The notes under the pieces are model-generated. The model saw only the letters and a list, made by a program, of their open reading frames with translations, made no database searches and had not been told where the DNA came from. Made by a program: the position numbers and the translations under genes. 64,000 bases of DNA, from positions 2,507,501 to 2,571,500 of the forward strand of contig NC_092878.1 in assembly GCF_028372415.1 (NCBI RefSeq), written 5' to 3'. Within the stretch, counting starts at the first letter, position 1. Each line of letters begins with the position of its first letter. Origin of the DNA: Notamacropus eugenii (taxonomy: Eukaryota; Chordata; Mammalia; Diprotodontia; Macropodidae). Shown here piece by piece: positions 1 through 32,069 of this stretch.

Positions 1-365
1 AATCCCTATATAGGTTCTACTTATACATTCATATTAAACATTTTCACATTAGTCATGATGTAAAGAAGAATTAGCACCAAGGGGAGGAACCACGAGAAAA
101 AAGAAACAAAACAACAAAACGAGCAAATAGTCTGCTTCCATCTGCATTCAGACTCCATACAGTTTTTTCCTCTGGATGTGGATAGCATTTTCCATCAGGA
201 CTCTTTGGGAGTTGTCCTAGATGAGAGCCAAGTCTATGAAAGTCATTAAACAAAGTTGCTGTTACTGTGTACAGTGTTCTGATCCTGCTCGCTTCAGTCA
301 GCATCAGTTCATGCAAGTCTTTCTAGGTTTTTCTGAAGTCTGCCTGCTTATCATTCTTTTTTGCT
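1..365 (-). repeat. LINE-1 3' end, antisense
   Basis: Read on the minus strand, this is the 3' end of a marsupial-type LINE-1. It shows the 'acatgaactgatgctga' stretch, the tract around 'cagtaacagcaac', then 'ccacatccagaggaa' and 'catgactaatgtg'. The same signatures recur at 26.4, 37.7, 43.0 and 61.9 kb in this window. The copy runs off the left edge. No open reading frame of interest is present. Confidence 0.7.
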
Positions 366-1210
366 TCAGGAAATTTTTTTTCACAATTGCTACCTCTGTT
401 TCCCTCCATCCTATTCCCCCTTCCTCCATTAATTATATTCTCTCTCTCTCCCTTCACCCTGTCCCTCCTCAAGAGTTTGCTTCTGATTACCCCTTCCCCC
501 AATCTGCCCTCCTTTCTGTCACACCCATATGTTCTCTTATTCCTTTCCCCTTCTATTTCCCTGCAGAGTAGGATAGATTTCTATGCCCCATTGCTTGTGT
601 ATCTTATTTCTCAATACATGTAAAGGCAAGTTTTAACAGTTTTTCAAACTCTTGAGTTCCAAATTCTCTCCCTCCCTCCCCACCAACCCTCATTGAAAAG
701 GCAAACAATTCAATATAGGCTTTATATGTGTAGTCATGCACAACACTTCCTTAATAGTCATGTTGTGAAAGACTAACTATATTTCCCTACATCCTATCCT
801 GCCCTGTTTATTCTATTCTCTCCTTTCACCCTGTCCCTCCTCAAAAGTGTTTGCTTCTGATTACCTCCTCCCCCAATCTGCCCTCCCTTCCATCACACAC
901 CTTTATCTCCTCCTCTTCCCTACTTTCCTGTAGAGTAAGATAGATTATCATATGCAATTGAGTGTGTGTTATTCCCTCCTTAAGCCAATTCCAATGAGAA
1001 TAAAGTTCCTCCTTACCTCCACTGTAAAAGCTTTTTCTTGCCTCTTTTATGTGAAATAGTTTGCCCCATTCTACCTCTCCCTTTCGCCTCTCAGTACATT
1101 CCTCTCTCTCACCCCTTAATTTTATTTTTTAGATATCGTTTCATATTCATTTCACCTTGTGCCCGCTGCCTCTCCCCCTCCCTCCCTCCCTCCCTCCCTC
1201 CCTCTCTCTT

Positions 1211-1291
<81 letters not shown>

Positions 1292-3083
1292 ATACAAGAA
1301 TGCATAAAATTCCTCTATGTCATTGAATGTCAATTTTTCCCCCTCATTGATTACACTGTTTTGCTGGGTAGCAAAATCTTGGTTTTAATCTTAGCTCCTT
1401 TGACCTCTATAATTTTATATTCCAAGCCCTCTGATCCCTTAATGTAGAAGCTGCTAGATCTTGTATTGCCCTTATTGTGTTTTCACAATATTTGAATTGT
1501 TTCTTTATGGCTGCTTGCAATATTTTCTCCTTGATCTGGGAACTCTGCAATTTGGCCATAATATGCCTGGGAGTTTCCATTTTGGGATGTCTTTTAGAAG
1601 GTGATTAGTGGATTCTTTAATTTCTATTTTCCCCTCAGGTTCTAGAATATCAGGGCAGTTTTCCTTGATAATTTCTTAAAAGATGATGTCTAGGCTCTTC
1701 TTTTGATTATGGCTTTCAGGTAGTCCAATAATTGTAAAATTATCTCTCTCCTGGATCTGTTTTCCAGGTCAGTTGTTTTGCCAGTGAGATATTTCACATT
1801 GTCTTCTATTTTTTCATTCTTTTGGTTTTGTTTTATAATTTCTTGATTTCTCAGAGTCATTAGTTTTCATTTGGCCAATTCTTCTTTTTAAGCATTGACT
1901 CATTGGCTTTTTTAAGCATTAGCTCATTGGCTTTTTAGATCTTTTGCCATTTGGTCCAGTCTATTTTTTAAGGTGTTATTTTCTTCAGCATTTTTTGGAG
2001 TCTCCTTTAGCAAGCAACTGTTGACTCATTTTTCATTATTTTTCTTATATCACTCTCATGTCTCTTCCCAATTTTTCCTCTACTTCTCTTACTTGATTTT
2101 CAAAATCCTTTTTGAGCTCTTTCATGACCTAAGACCAGTTCATATTCTTTTCTTGAAGGCTTTGGATGTAGGAGCTTTGACTTCGTTGTCTTCTTTTGAG
2201 TGTATGTCTTGATCTTCCTTGTCACCAAAGTAAGTTTCTGTAGTATGAGTTTTTTCCATTGTTTGCACATTTTCCCAGCCAATTATTTGACTTTTTAATT
2301 CTTTGTTAAGGTAGAGCTGTGCTTCCAGTATGGAGGGCATACTGTCCCAAGTTTCAGGGGTTTTGTGTAACTCTTTTCAGAGATACTTTCAAGGACCTGT
2401 AAGTTTTTAGTTCTTCCAGGATCTAATGAGAGGTGTTTATTCCTCTCCTGTCCTGTGCTTTGGTCTGTGAGTGACCATAAGCACTCTTTTCTACCCTGGA
2501 ACTGTGAAGAGGGTTCCCTCTCCACTACTGCCACAGATTCTGCTATGCCAGTGTTCCTTCTCACTCCGGGACTCACCCAGATCCAAGTATGGGCAAAGCA
2601 ACAGAGTCCTGCCTCAGTACCAGCAAAGAGCCCTCTAATCCACTTCTGATTAGTTGTTCAAGCCTCTGACCATCTGAGAGCTCAAAATGAAACCACTGCT
2701 GCCACTCATCTGGGGCTGTGCTGGGGGCTGGACTGCATTCCTCTCTCACCCATGTCCCATAGACCTTTCCTACTGGTCTTCTAAGTTGTCTCTGGTATTT
2801 ATGGTTTGAGAAATCTGGAAACCACGACAGCTGCCAGTGATTCAGTCCCCTGAGACCTGCTCCAGGTTTGCTGGGGCCTGATCTGTGCTGGCAAATCCTG
2901 CACTGGACTGCGTTTCTCTCTCAGCCTGGTGCAACAGATCTTTCCTGTCAACCATTTCACTGTGTTTTTGTGACCTGCTGCTCTAGAATTTTTTAGAGTC
3001 ATTTTTACAGGTATTTGGAGGAATTCAGGGGAGACCTCAAGAGAGTCCCTAACCTTTACTCCACCATCTTGACTCCACCCCTA
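366..3083 (-). repeat. LINE-1 mosaic, antisense (spacer, ORF1, 5' UTR)
   Basis: On the minus strand this runs from an L1 5' end at about 3083 ('ggagtcaagatggtggag', the usual 'AAGATGGCGGAG' start) through a 5' UTR (to about 2300), decayed ORF1 (about 2280-1330) and a purine-rich ORF1-ORF2 spacer. The spacer module occurs twice (about 405-585 and 785-945), separated by a piece resembling the L1 3' UTR (about 641-775). The whole therefore looks like more than one copy joined. ORF1 has several stops. The (CT)n run at about 1173-1289 lies inside it. Confidence 0.65.
1173..1289. repeat. (CCCT)n/(CT)n microsatellite
   Basis: A CCCT-rich stretch passes into a nearly pure CT dinucleotide run of about 85 bases. 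The open frames across it (Ser-Leu on one strand, Arg-Glu on the other) are products of the repeat and not genes. Confidence 0.95.
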
Positions 3084-3419
3084 TTTTAGAATATTTTTAA
3101 AGAAATGGTGAGTAAATATCTCCAAAAGGAAATGGTTGTCAGAAAGAGGCAGCGTACCTTAGATCTACAGTTAGAAGGGACCAGTTTGCCCAATATCACA
3201 AAAGCATCAAAGGTATGATTTGAAATCAAGTCCTCTGGTTAATTCAGTGCACACACCCAGATTTTAGGAAAGCATTTGACCAACACTGGTGCTATCCTTA
3301 TGGAAAAGATGTTTAATTCCACCATTAGAATGTAAGTTTCCTTGAGAGTAAGGATTGTTTCATTCTGTGCTTATACCCTCAGAGCCTAACATAGTGCCTG
3401 TCACATAGTGATTTGCTTG
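3084..3419 (+). repeat. Non-genic stretch ending in an L2 3' end
   Basis: No gene is seen. The right part (about 3325-3434) is the 3' end of an L2-type LINE: 'gtaagtttccttgagag', then 'cctgtcacatagtg' and 'gataaatacttgttga'. Confidence 0.55.
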
Positions 3420-4243
3420 ATAAATACTTGTTGAGGGGGGGCAGTCAAGATAGTGAAGAAGAGGCAGCCACCCAGCTGAACTCTCCCAGCATTTCCCCCC
3501 AAACAACCTTATAATTATGCCTCAAATAAAATTTTAGTGCCATAGAACCAAAAAGGTCAGGGGGAGATATTTTTCTAGCCTAAGACAAATTAGGTAAACT
3601 AGAAAACATCTGTGATAATGGTGTGTGGTATGTATGCCAGCCCAGAGTGCCCATATCACAATACCACCTGTGGGCCAGAGGGGCGTGGCAGTAGCAGCTT
3701 CAGGAGTTATTGGACTAGACATAGTAAGGAGGGTCAGCCAACTACAGGGCATCATTTGCTGGCACTTCCAAGGAGAAAAGGAGTGCTTGTGATCAGTCAC
3801 AGAAGAAAAAATCAAAGCTCTCTATAGTCACATGAAAAAATGTTCTACATTACTATTGATGAAGAAATGGAAATCAAGCCAACTTTTAAGTATTTCACAT
3901 ACAAATGTTAAATGCTGGAAGGGATGAAGGAAAATAGTTACACTAATGAATTGCTGGTAGAGTAATGGACTAGTCCAACCATTCTAGAGAACAATTTGGA
4001 ACTATACTAATACACTGAACATACCCTTCGACCCAGCAATTCCTTGCCTTTTCTATTTGCATGATATGGTTCAGCAATTCCTTGCCTTTTCTATTTGCAT
4101 GATATGGTTAATATGGAAATGTTTTCTGCATAACTTCTCAGTGGGTAGGGGAGGTGCAGGAGGGAGAGAATTTGGAATACAAATTTTTTTAAAGAATTTA
4201 AAATAGGTATTTTAAAATTTTTTTAAAATAAATACTTGATTGA
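3420..4243 (+). mobile_element. LINE-1 with both ends but no middle, flanked by target-site duplications
   Basis: The element starts at about 3435 with an L1 5' end ('gggggcagtcaagatag', then 'cacccagctgaactctccc') and jumps at about 3815 straight into the last part of ORF2 and the 3' UTR ('gaccagcaattcc'-type text, then 'ggagggagagaatttggaa'). About 5 kb of a full-length L1 is missing. It is flanked by a near-perfect direct repeat of about 15 bases: ATAAATACTTGTTGA at 3420-3434 and ATAAATACTTGATTGA at 4228-4243. The left copy is the end of an older L2, so the L1 landed in that L2. No coding capacity remains. Confidence 0.7.
4034..4109 (+). repeat. 38-bp perfect tandem duplication
   Basis: The 38 bases at 4034-4071 (starting cagcaattccttgcc and ending atgatatggtt) are repeated exactly at 4072-4109, inside the L1 3' end. 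The lack of differences implies a recent local duplication. Confidence 0.95.
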
Positions 4244-4529
4244 TGGGTGTAGAGATGTGGGCTAAGCAAATAGATAGACTCAGAACTGGTCCAACAGCCA
4301 AGCCCAAAGCAATACTAAAATGTCCCAAACACTTAGGATGTTGAACATATCTATCAATGATCCATAGCACACATATCAATTCTGTTTATGACGAAACTGG
4401 GAGAAGTAGCTTACACACTTGATAGTAGTTAGGATCCAAAAAGATCCTGACATGAAAGAACACTGCACCAAACCTTAAGAGCATCTAATTTAATATGAAT
4501 AAATATGTAATTTTATATTTTGGTTCTAA

Positions 4530-5260
4530 AAGTCAATTTAACAAATACAAAGTGGGAAGATTGCACTTGGACAGCAATTGATCAGGAAAACAACCACTAC
4601 CACCACCTAGGGGTCAATTGTGAGTCAACAATATGGCCACCAAAAAAGCCAATGAGATCTTAGGCTGCGTTAACAGAACTAGGGAGATGGGCTCTGCCCT
4701 AGTCAGACCTCATCTAGGGTAATCTGTTCAATTCAACACCGCATTTTAAGAAAGACACTGATAAGGTGGAAAATGGCCAGAGAAGGGAAACTTGAGGATG
4801 GAAATTCTTGACTTCATGCTATATAAAGACTGGCTAGAATGAATGGATGGAACACTTATTAAGCACTACATGCAAAGCATTGTACTAAACACTGGCGATA
4901 CAAATAGAAAGGTAAGACAATCCCAGCCTTTCAGAGATCACATTCTAATGAAACTAGGAAAACTGAGCCCAAAGTGGAGGGGGTGGGATTGGGAAGCAGG
5001 GAACAGGATAGTGAGTGATCCAAAGGATGCTTGAAGTTTTGTGACAATGAAACATAATCCCACTTGTTCTTATTGGTCCTGGAGGAAGAACAAGAATCAG
5101 TGAGTAGATAATATATGGAAAACCTTCGAAAGAATGACTTTTCCAAAAGTATGGCTTCCTTCCGCTGGAAGTCTTCAAAGGCTGGATGTCCATTTGTGGA
5201 TCATGTTTGAGTTTACTAGCAACTCCTAAGATTCTATTTGTACGCTCACAGCTCAAAGAA
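4530..5260 (+). repeat. L3/CR1-group LINE 3' end, split by an L2-type end
   Basis: Positions 4530-4842 read like the end of an L3/CR1 reverse transcriptase ORF: 'gccaccaaaaaagccaatg', then 'ggctgcgttaacagaac', 'tcagacctcatct' and 'cattttaagaaagacactg'. The continuation, 'tcctggaggaagaac' and later 'ctggaagtcttcaaaggctgga', is at about 5070-5200. A short L2-type piece (about 4843-4970, 'cttattaagcactac ... ctggcgatacaaatag') sits between them and looks inserted. Confidence 0.6.
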
Positions 5261-5589
5261 AATAATACTGGTCATTGTCAGAATTGTGAAGAAATGTGGC
5301 CAGTTCCTCCTTTGTGGAACATCCTCTTGAAGAAGTAAAAGATGAAACGAGGGTCATGCTATAAAGAGATGACCCAAGCGTTCATCACTGAGCCGAGACC
5401 AGCGGGGCAGCTATGGAAGAGGAAGGAATAGAAGCTAAATGACTCCCAAAGATGGATGATGAGTCTGGAAAGTCTGGGGGTTTTGTTTGTGTTTATTTAT
5501 TTTTTACTACTAGAGCAACTCTGGTGGTGATGGGCAATATGCATCTATAAACACAGAAACAGCAGAGCAGACAATGTCTTCTAAATTCA

Positions 5590-6185
5590 ACTCAGCTAGC
5601 ATTGAGCCACTATCTGGTATGTCTATGTGGTAGACACTGGCAGGCACTGGGGATACAAAATACAATTCCTGTCTTCAAGGCGTTTACAACCCATTCACAA
5701 GCAAGGTAAGATATAACAACAAACATTTATTAAATGTTTACTCTGTGCTAGATATTATTCTACATCCTGGAGATCCAAATACAAGAAAGAAAGGAAAAAG
5801 TCCCTGTCCTCAAGGAATTTACACACCAATGTGAGATAATACACATGAGGGGCCTGGAAAGGATTAGATGGAGGGAGGAATCACATGGGGGCATTGTGTC
5901 CAAGTCTGGAAAGTCAGGAGAGGCACGAGGGGAATGAAAGCTGGGTGGCCTAAGTCCCTCCCCAAAATGAAGGCCCCAGAAGGAACTCACCATTGGGGAA
6001 AGGCACTTATCAGTGTGACAAAGGGTGTTCCATGATGAAAAGGTAGCAGAGGCTGAAGTAGCCAAGTTTGGAAAGTCAGGAGAACCAGGAGGTGAATGAC
6101 AGCAAACATCTATCTATTCATTAAATGCCTTCTCTTCATCAGGCAACTGTGCCAGCAGCTAGGGCTACCCAACAAATAAATAAAG
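5590..6185 (+). repeat. Cluster of L2-type 3' ends
   Basis: Three decayed copies of the L2 end are seen: 'ggcaggcactggggatacaaaa' at about 5640, 'catttattaaatgtttactctgtgctag' near 5726, and 'cattaaatgccttctcttcatcagg' near 6117. Between them the phrase 'tggaaagtcaggaga' occurs twice (about 5909 and 6069). No gene is present. Confidence 0.55.
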
Positions 6186-6499
6186 AAATTACCCTTTTCT
6201 CAGCAGCCTAGGTATTTCTACTGTCCACCTTCCTTTACTGTGGCTATTATGTTGTTGACTTTGAGGACAGTCACAGCTATAGGGTCATGGCCCACAGGAC
6301 CCATCTGTTGCCTTGAGCACGTTCCCACAACATGCAGGACTGGTCCATTCAGCCAGGGAGAGGGGATCAACCCAACAATGTTACCAAGAGAACAGAAGTC
6401 ATCAGCTGTAAGTTCCCTTTCCCTATTCTCTACCCCCCAAACTCCTCAACAGCCCCCACATTGTTTCTTTGGCTCTTCCCCTTTCCAGTGCTAACCCCA

Positions 6500-7740
6500 C
6501 CACTTACGTCCTTGCTCTGATCCCTCACAGCTCCAGCAGTTGGCACCTTCCATTATCTCCTCTTCCTCTGACCTCCATTCTCTCCTTCTCTACTGGCTCC
6601 TTCCTTGTTGTCTATAAACATACCTGTCCTTGAAAAATCTTCCTATTTTCTCCCTATTGAAGCCATACTCCTAGAAAAAAGAATCATAGATTTCTTCTCT
6701 TCTCCCTCACTTTTCAACCCCTTATAACCTGGCTTCTGTCCTCACCGCTCAATTGAAATTTCTTTCTTCAAATGCAAAGATCAGTTTTCACTGTCATCCT
6801 TCCATCCTCCTTGAGTTTTCCCAACACTGGCACTCCTGGTTCTCCTACCTGTATGACTGCTTCTCATTCTTCTTTGCTGAATCCAACATCTATGTCTTAT
6901 TATCCCCCCTGCCCCAAATCTTGGGTATCTTCTCCTAGGGCTTCTCGTAGGCTCTCATCTTTCCTTGTCTCAGGGATCTCATAACAGTTCCCATGAGTTC
7001 AATTATCATCTATGCAGATGCCCCCAGATCTATGTATCCAGACCTACTCTCTCTTTCAAACTCCAGTTCTGAATTAACAAGTGTCTAACTGAACCCTCTC
7101 CAAGACCACTGGGTAATTGATGGGAAAGAAGACTGAATTTGCAGTTATGAAGATTTGAATTCAAATCGTGAAGTAGGATTTGAACTGTGACTCTGTGCAA
7201 GTATCTTAACCTCTCTCATTAATCTCGTTTCCTCATCTGTGAAATGGGGATAAGATCATATCCTCACAGAACTGTAACACTCAAATGAGATAATAAAGTG
7301 CTTGGCAAAAAGATTTTACAAATCTTAGCAAGTATATTTATCTTAAGGTCTACATGCAAAAATCAAAATCATTAACTTTTCTTCCTAAGTCCACCTCTCC
7401 TCCAATTTTGTTCAGGTTCAAAACCTTGGGATCCAGTCATCCCTAACTGTCCCTGTCCTTTTCCCTACAAACCTTTATCAGTTGCTGAATCATATCAATT
7501 CTCCTTCACAATATATTTCTCCCACAGACACCCTTTTTTTCCCAATCATACTCTCTACTACAGTTCAGACCCTCACCATCTCTAGCCTGGTTTATTCCAA
7601 CAGACTCCTAACTAGACTCCTTTCCAATCCTCCTTCCACATTGCGGCTAAAATCGTCTTCCTAAACCCTCAAGTCTGAGCATGTCACTGCCTTGACTGAG
7701 AGCCTTCAACGGCTCCATGATTCTTTATAGTCTGAATCCC
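6500..7740 (+). repeat. L2-group LINE ORF2 remains with a MIR inside
   Basis: Pyrimidine-rich text follows the L2 reverse transcriptase region in order. Examples are 'agttcaattatcatctatgcagatg' near 6995, 'gatccagtcatccctaactg' near 7430 and 'ctgagcatgtcactgcc' near 7675. A MIR-like SINE ('gatttgaattcaaat', then 'gtttcctcatctgtgaaatggggata') is inserted at about 7125-7330. There are many stops and no gene. The first-strand coding sense is plus. Confidence 0.6.
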
Positions 7741-9780
7741 CCTTCCCTGGTAGAATGTACACTCCTTGACTGGGCCACTGTTGCTGGTTTTCACTTTAAT
7801 CTCTGCCACCTTACATGAGTGCCTAATTACACAGAGCCCACGATGAATGTTTGTTTGATTATATTGGATAGAAGGGGGAATTAGTAACATGAGAAAATGA
7901 GCAAAGGAAGCTTTAGTCAGCCTTGGGACATGGTTTGACTGGGGAGTGCAAGGAACTCCAGATGTTGGACCTTTGCTTCTAATAAGTTTGAGACGTGTGT
8001 GTGTAGGATTACACTACTAGCTGGTAAGCTATGTGCGGGCAAAACAGAATGGAAATTAATAAATAAAAACCAGGACATAATATGCAGCATTTTAAGGCTT
8101 GCAAAGCACTTTACAAATATCTCATTTTATTCTCACAACTCTGGGATACAGATGCTACCAGAAAGTGAAAGAGAGAGGGAAGAACAGCTAACTCAGGTTT
8201 GAAGCCTAAGCTTTATGATTTGAGTCAGGGCCAAGAAGAGATCAAAAGTTTTCTGGGAAACCTGGATGGGCGTCATAATGAGTGACCAGAGTGCAAGAGG
8301 ACAAAGAAACAAAGACTCCTGATGTTTGTCTGCCCCTGTCATAGCTAGTGGGTACAGTGTACCAGAAGGTAGCAAGTGATGGTGAGATTTTATGGGTAGT
8401 TTTCTCTCCCCTCTGTGTAGGCAGAAGTGCATGAAAGCCATCTGACAAAAAACTGTCCCATCTAGTTCCAGAACTCTAGAATGTTCTTTAGCCTCCAGTG
8501 GTAACAAGTTGGCATCTCATGAGCTTTATGGCCCTGAGATCTTCCAAATGCCAAATGGGCTGCAGTACGAGCTCATTCCTAGAGATCAAGTAATTGTGCA
8601 TCCAGTGCTACTTTCTCCGGGTTTTTGTTTGTTTTGTGGTTGCCCAGCCTTGGACTCTTCCCTCCAAATTAGCTCAGCCTCCAAAAAGCCCATTTCTAGC
8701 TTTGCTGTTGGAAATGCTGTTTCATCAAGCAGCAATAATTCACTTTCAGAGAGGGCTTTGCTGCTTACCAATGGGCCCCATTCACAACCCTGAAGTAGCT
8801 GGTGTATTTTCCATATTTTGCCAATGAGGAAACTGCATTTGAAAGAAGTTGAAGGACTATCCCAAGGTCACACACTGTCACCAGATCCATGACTCTTTCC
8901 ACTCTCCCCACAAATATCTCCCATACTGGCTTCTTTACCTGTTGCTTTTCCATGCTTTCCAATGCGCTTCCTTCAGTTTTGCTTTTACTTCAGATATTCT
9001 GATTCTCTCCATTAACATATGGTATCTTTTAGTTGGAAAAAGAGCTTGAGGGTTAACTAGGCCAACCTTGACATGACACATAAATCTCTCCCTTCAATAT
9101 TCTAGACCAAATCTCTGCTTGAACATTTTTCAGAGGTTTTGGTTTTTTTAATCTCTCTCTCTGTGTCTCTGTTTCTCTGTCTCTGTCTCTATCTATCTCT
9201 CTGTCTTTCTCATTCTCATAGGATTTTAATATTTTACTTTCAAAATTAAGAAATATTTTTCTAATTCCCAGTATTTGGAGTCCATCCCACCCAACTTCTA
9301 GAATCTGAGATCCTGGAAGTTTCTCCCTCTCTCCCCCACTCTCCCCCACTTTATCCTGGTATAACTCCTGCCCCTTAAAAAAATATCTCTAGTTAACAAC
9401 ACTTCCTCCAGATCAGTGAACTGTAACTAGGACAAGCAACTTACTCACAAACAAACAAAAAGGTCAGAATTATATACACTTTAAGAAGAAATAGGTCCGT
9501 TTAGGGAAAGGAGTTATGCTTGTAATTGAAATACCTTCTCCTACACTACAAACTACAAACAGCAGCCAGGGTAGGGATGTCTCATAGCAACATGTTAGAA
9601 TCCTGAGGGGAAAGAGAAGGGATTGTGATGCACAGAAGATCCAAGTTGGAATGGTACCTGAAGTACAGATGAAAACCAGTTTGGAGCTACCTGTTGGGGG
9701 GGGGGGGAATAGAAATTATTTTTTAAAAACCAAGTCAACAGAGAGTGTGATAAAGAAATGAAGTTAAAAGGTTAGAGAAG
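7741..9780. other. Non-genic flank upstream of USP50
   Basis: MIR-like pieces are seen at about 8080-8190 ('cttgcaaagcactttacaaat') and 8815-8900 ('aatgaggaaactg ... caaggtcacacac'). A CT-rich run lies at about 9150-9215 and a run of nine or more G at about 9697. No exon, CpG island or TATA box that I could defend as the USP50 promoter is visible. The neighbour expected here from the human map (TRPM7, upstream) is not recognised, so it must lie further left. Confidence 0.5.
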
Positions 9781-9817
9781 CCTCAGTAGCAGTAACAACC
9801 CAACACTCTCCTTCCCC

Positions 9818-29611
<19,794 letters not shown>

Positions 29612-29681
29612 GAAAATGATGTTTTCTGAGAACTGTGAAGCGAGAGATCACAAATCACAGTGGTAGCCGTTTTTGCTTAAC

Positions 29682-29687
29682 ATTAAA
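29682..29687 (+). promoter_or_regulatory. USP50 polyadenylation signal (ATTAAA)
   Basis: ATTAAA lies 71 bases after the USP50 stop and is followed within about 30 bases by GT/T-rich text ('ctggtgtttatgagtcttttt'). This would give a 3' UTR of only about 90-100 bases. The hexamer is the second most common animal form. Transcript data are not available here. Confidence 0.6.
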
Positions 29688-29994
29688 CCTGTGCATCTGA
29701 CGTGACTCCCTGGTGTTTATGAGTCTTTTTAAGTCACGAGGCCTGGCCTAAGTGACAAGATAGTATAAGCACAGTGCTGATACTTCTGACTTTTTAGCGC
29801 AGGGCCTTCAATAGCCAAGCAGGCCAAGCATAACCCTAACCCTAAGTATCCTAGGTGGTTGGGACAAGGGTAAGTTCAGGACTTGCCCAGATGCTTGACT
29901 GGTACCAAGAGAGCCCCAGACCCATTGTAATTCCCAGAGATCACATCCAGGTTTCTGTGCCTGGAGTAGGTCAGAAGTAGTCCTTCTGGGAAGA

Positions 29995-30245
29995 CCAGCA
30001 TTTATTAATCACCTACTATGTGTCAGGCACTGCTAAATGCTTCACAAATTATCTCATCTGATACAACAATCTTGATGGATGTGGCTGTTTCCATTTTGCA
30101 GACGAGGAAACTGAGGCTGATGGAGGTTGAGTGATCTGCCCAGAACTATGCAGCCAGTAAATGTCTGAGGCCACTTTTGGGTTTAGGGCTTGTGGCCTCC
30201 AGGCAAGCATTCTATTTACGGCATCACCCAGCTCCTCTGGGGTGG
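29995..30245 (+). repeat. MIR-like SINE with L2-like start
   Basis: 'catttattaatcacctactatgtgtcaggcac', then 'cattttgcagacgaggaaactg' and 'catcacccagct' are typical. Confidence 0.65.
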
Positions 30246-31844
30246 CTGTGATCCTTTATGTTAATTCTAGTCCAGAAACCACAGCTGTAAAGTTCTGATT
30301 CACTATGAGGTTCCACGATGGGCTGAATCCTTAGTAGTTAGTACTTTGGCCAAGGAACCTTCCGTTAAGCCAGAGTTCTTAACCAGCTCTGGAGTGGGGG
30401 GTGAGAGCAAACTTTTTGTTTTAAACACTGATAACTATTTCAGAAGAACTGGTTTCTTTTGTATGTGTATTACATGTACTTCACAACATTATACTGAGGA
30501 ATCCGTAGGCTGTCAAAGGAGCACGTGACACAAAAGACGTTAAGAAACGCTGCTGTGGGCTCTGCTCATTTGGCGGATACTGGCTTAAACTGTGCTCTCA
30601 GAGTGACCAGAAAACTTCCTCATTTTGTTTCTTGAACCTACGTTCCCACATAAAATTTCACTACAAGAATTCAACTCAGGGCCCCTTTAAAGCAAAGCTG
30701 GTTAAGAGGCATGACTTCAGTTACGCTGGTTCTCCACTGTCCTTCTAAACAAGCAAGCACTAAACGTTCCAAATTAGTTTTTCCTTTAAGTAGTTATGGC
30801 TCAAACTATGAAGGGATCAAGGGCCACTGTTTTGATTCAAATGCTTTACTGTTCGATAGTAATAAAAGAAAAATTTCATCAGTTAAAATAGATGCAAAAT
30901 ATTTCATATTGTTGGCCTAATCTCTCAAACCTTGAGTCCACATCTTTAGTTTAATCTTAAAAGTTTCCATTTCACTCTTTAAAATAAAATTTAAGTGCAC
31001 AAATTCAGACCCAAGTCAACAAAAAAAGTTTATAAATATTACATAATCTTAATTGGGCCTCACTGAAGCAAGGCAATTCTTTTACAACTTCCTGACTCAC
31101 TATCCCACTCATCACAGATCTTTCCACCCCTCATCAAACTTTCCATAGTTTTCCCTTGCCACCCTCCATCTCAGCTGAGAACCTCTGTCTCAAACTTTAC
31201 TGAAAAAATAAAAGCCATCTGCCAAGGGCTTCCTCTTCCCTCCCTCCTCACATCATTCACGTGCCTCCCCTAGAAAATCTCCTCCAGGCACAACTCCCAT
31301 GAAAAGGGCTCTTCTCCTTGCACAAATGATCCATCTTCTCCATCAGACTGCCCCCTCTACTAATCTTCAATCAACCCTCTCCTGATCCCCCCATCCCTGC
31401 TAGCTATCATCCTGTATTTCTCCTCCCTTTTGTAGTCAAACTCATCACAATCAGTGCCTCCAATTCCTTTTCTCTCATTCTCCTAACATTCTGCAGTTTG
31501 GATTCCAACCCTAACTTTCAACTGAAACTGCTCTTTCTAGTTACTCCAAACTGGCAACTAAGATTTCTTAATTGCCAAATGAATAATCTGTTCTCAGAAT
31601 TCATCCCCTTTGACGTTTCACACTGCTGATCACCCTCCTCTTCTAGATACTCCCTGCTAGGTTTTTCCAGTTCTCCTGCTACCTGTCTGACTTGATCCTT
31701 CATAGTTTTTTTGCTAGATCTTTCTCTAGGTCACAACCATTAACTATGGATGTCTCCCAAGGGTCTCCTAAGTCCTCTTTTTCTTTTGTCTCCACACTTG
31801 GTGATTTCATCAGCTCAATTATCATCTATATGCAGGGGATTCAC

Positions 31845-31952
31845 AGGGTTTCTCAAAAGTCTTAGTGAAGACATTACAAATTTAAATTACTAAGTATTTA
31901 TTAAATTGATACTAAAGTTTAAAACTGCACTAAGGTTTCTGAGATACCCAGT
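31845..31952. mobile_element. Mariner-type MITE 1
   Basis: Terminal inverted repeats are 'gggtttctcaaaagtcttag' at the left and the complement 'ctaaggtttctgagataccc' at the right. The 'caaaagtcttagtg' terminus is typical of mariner elements. About 108 bases, no transposase. It lies in the L2. Confidence 0.65.
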
Positions 31953-32069
31953 ACATCCAGTCCTTTGCCCTGACCACTAGTCTCACATCACCAACTGTTG
32001 ACTAGTGGACAACCCAAACCGAATGTCCTATGGACATATCAAACTCAACATATTCCAAACTGAACTCAT

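Noticed and set aside
1038-1447. Open frames over the CT run near 1.2 kb
   Set aside because: They are a microsatellite artefact inside an antisense L1.
1-9780. TRPM7, the expected upstream neighbour in the human map
   Set aside because: No exon or 3' UTR could be recognised in this repeat-filled stretch, so no claim is made.
29832-29845. Telomere-like text AACCCTAACCCTAA after USP50
   Set aside because: It has only two units and a bit, which is expected by chance at this scale.
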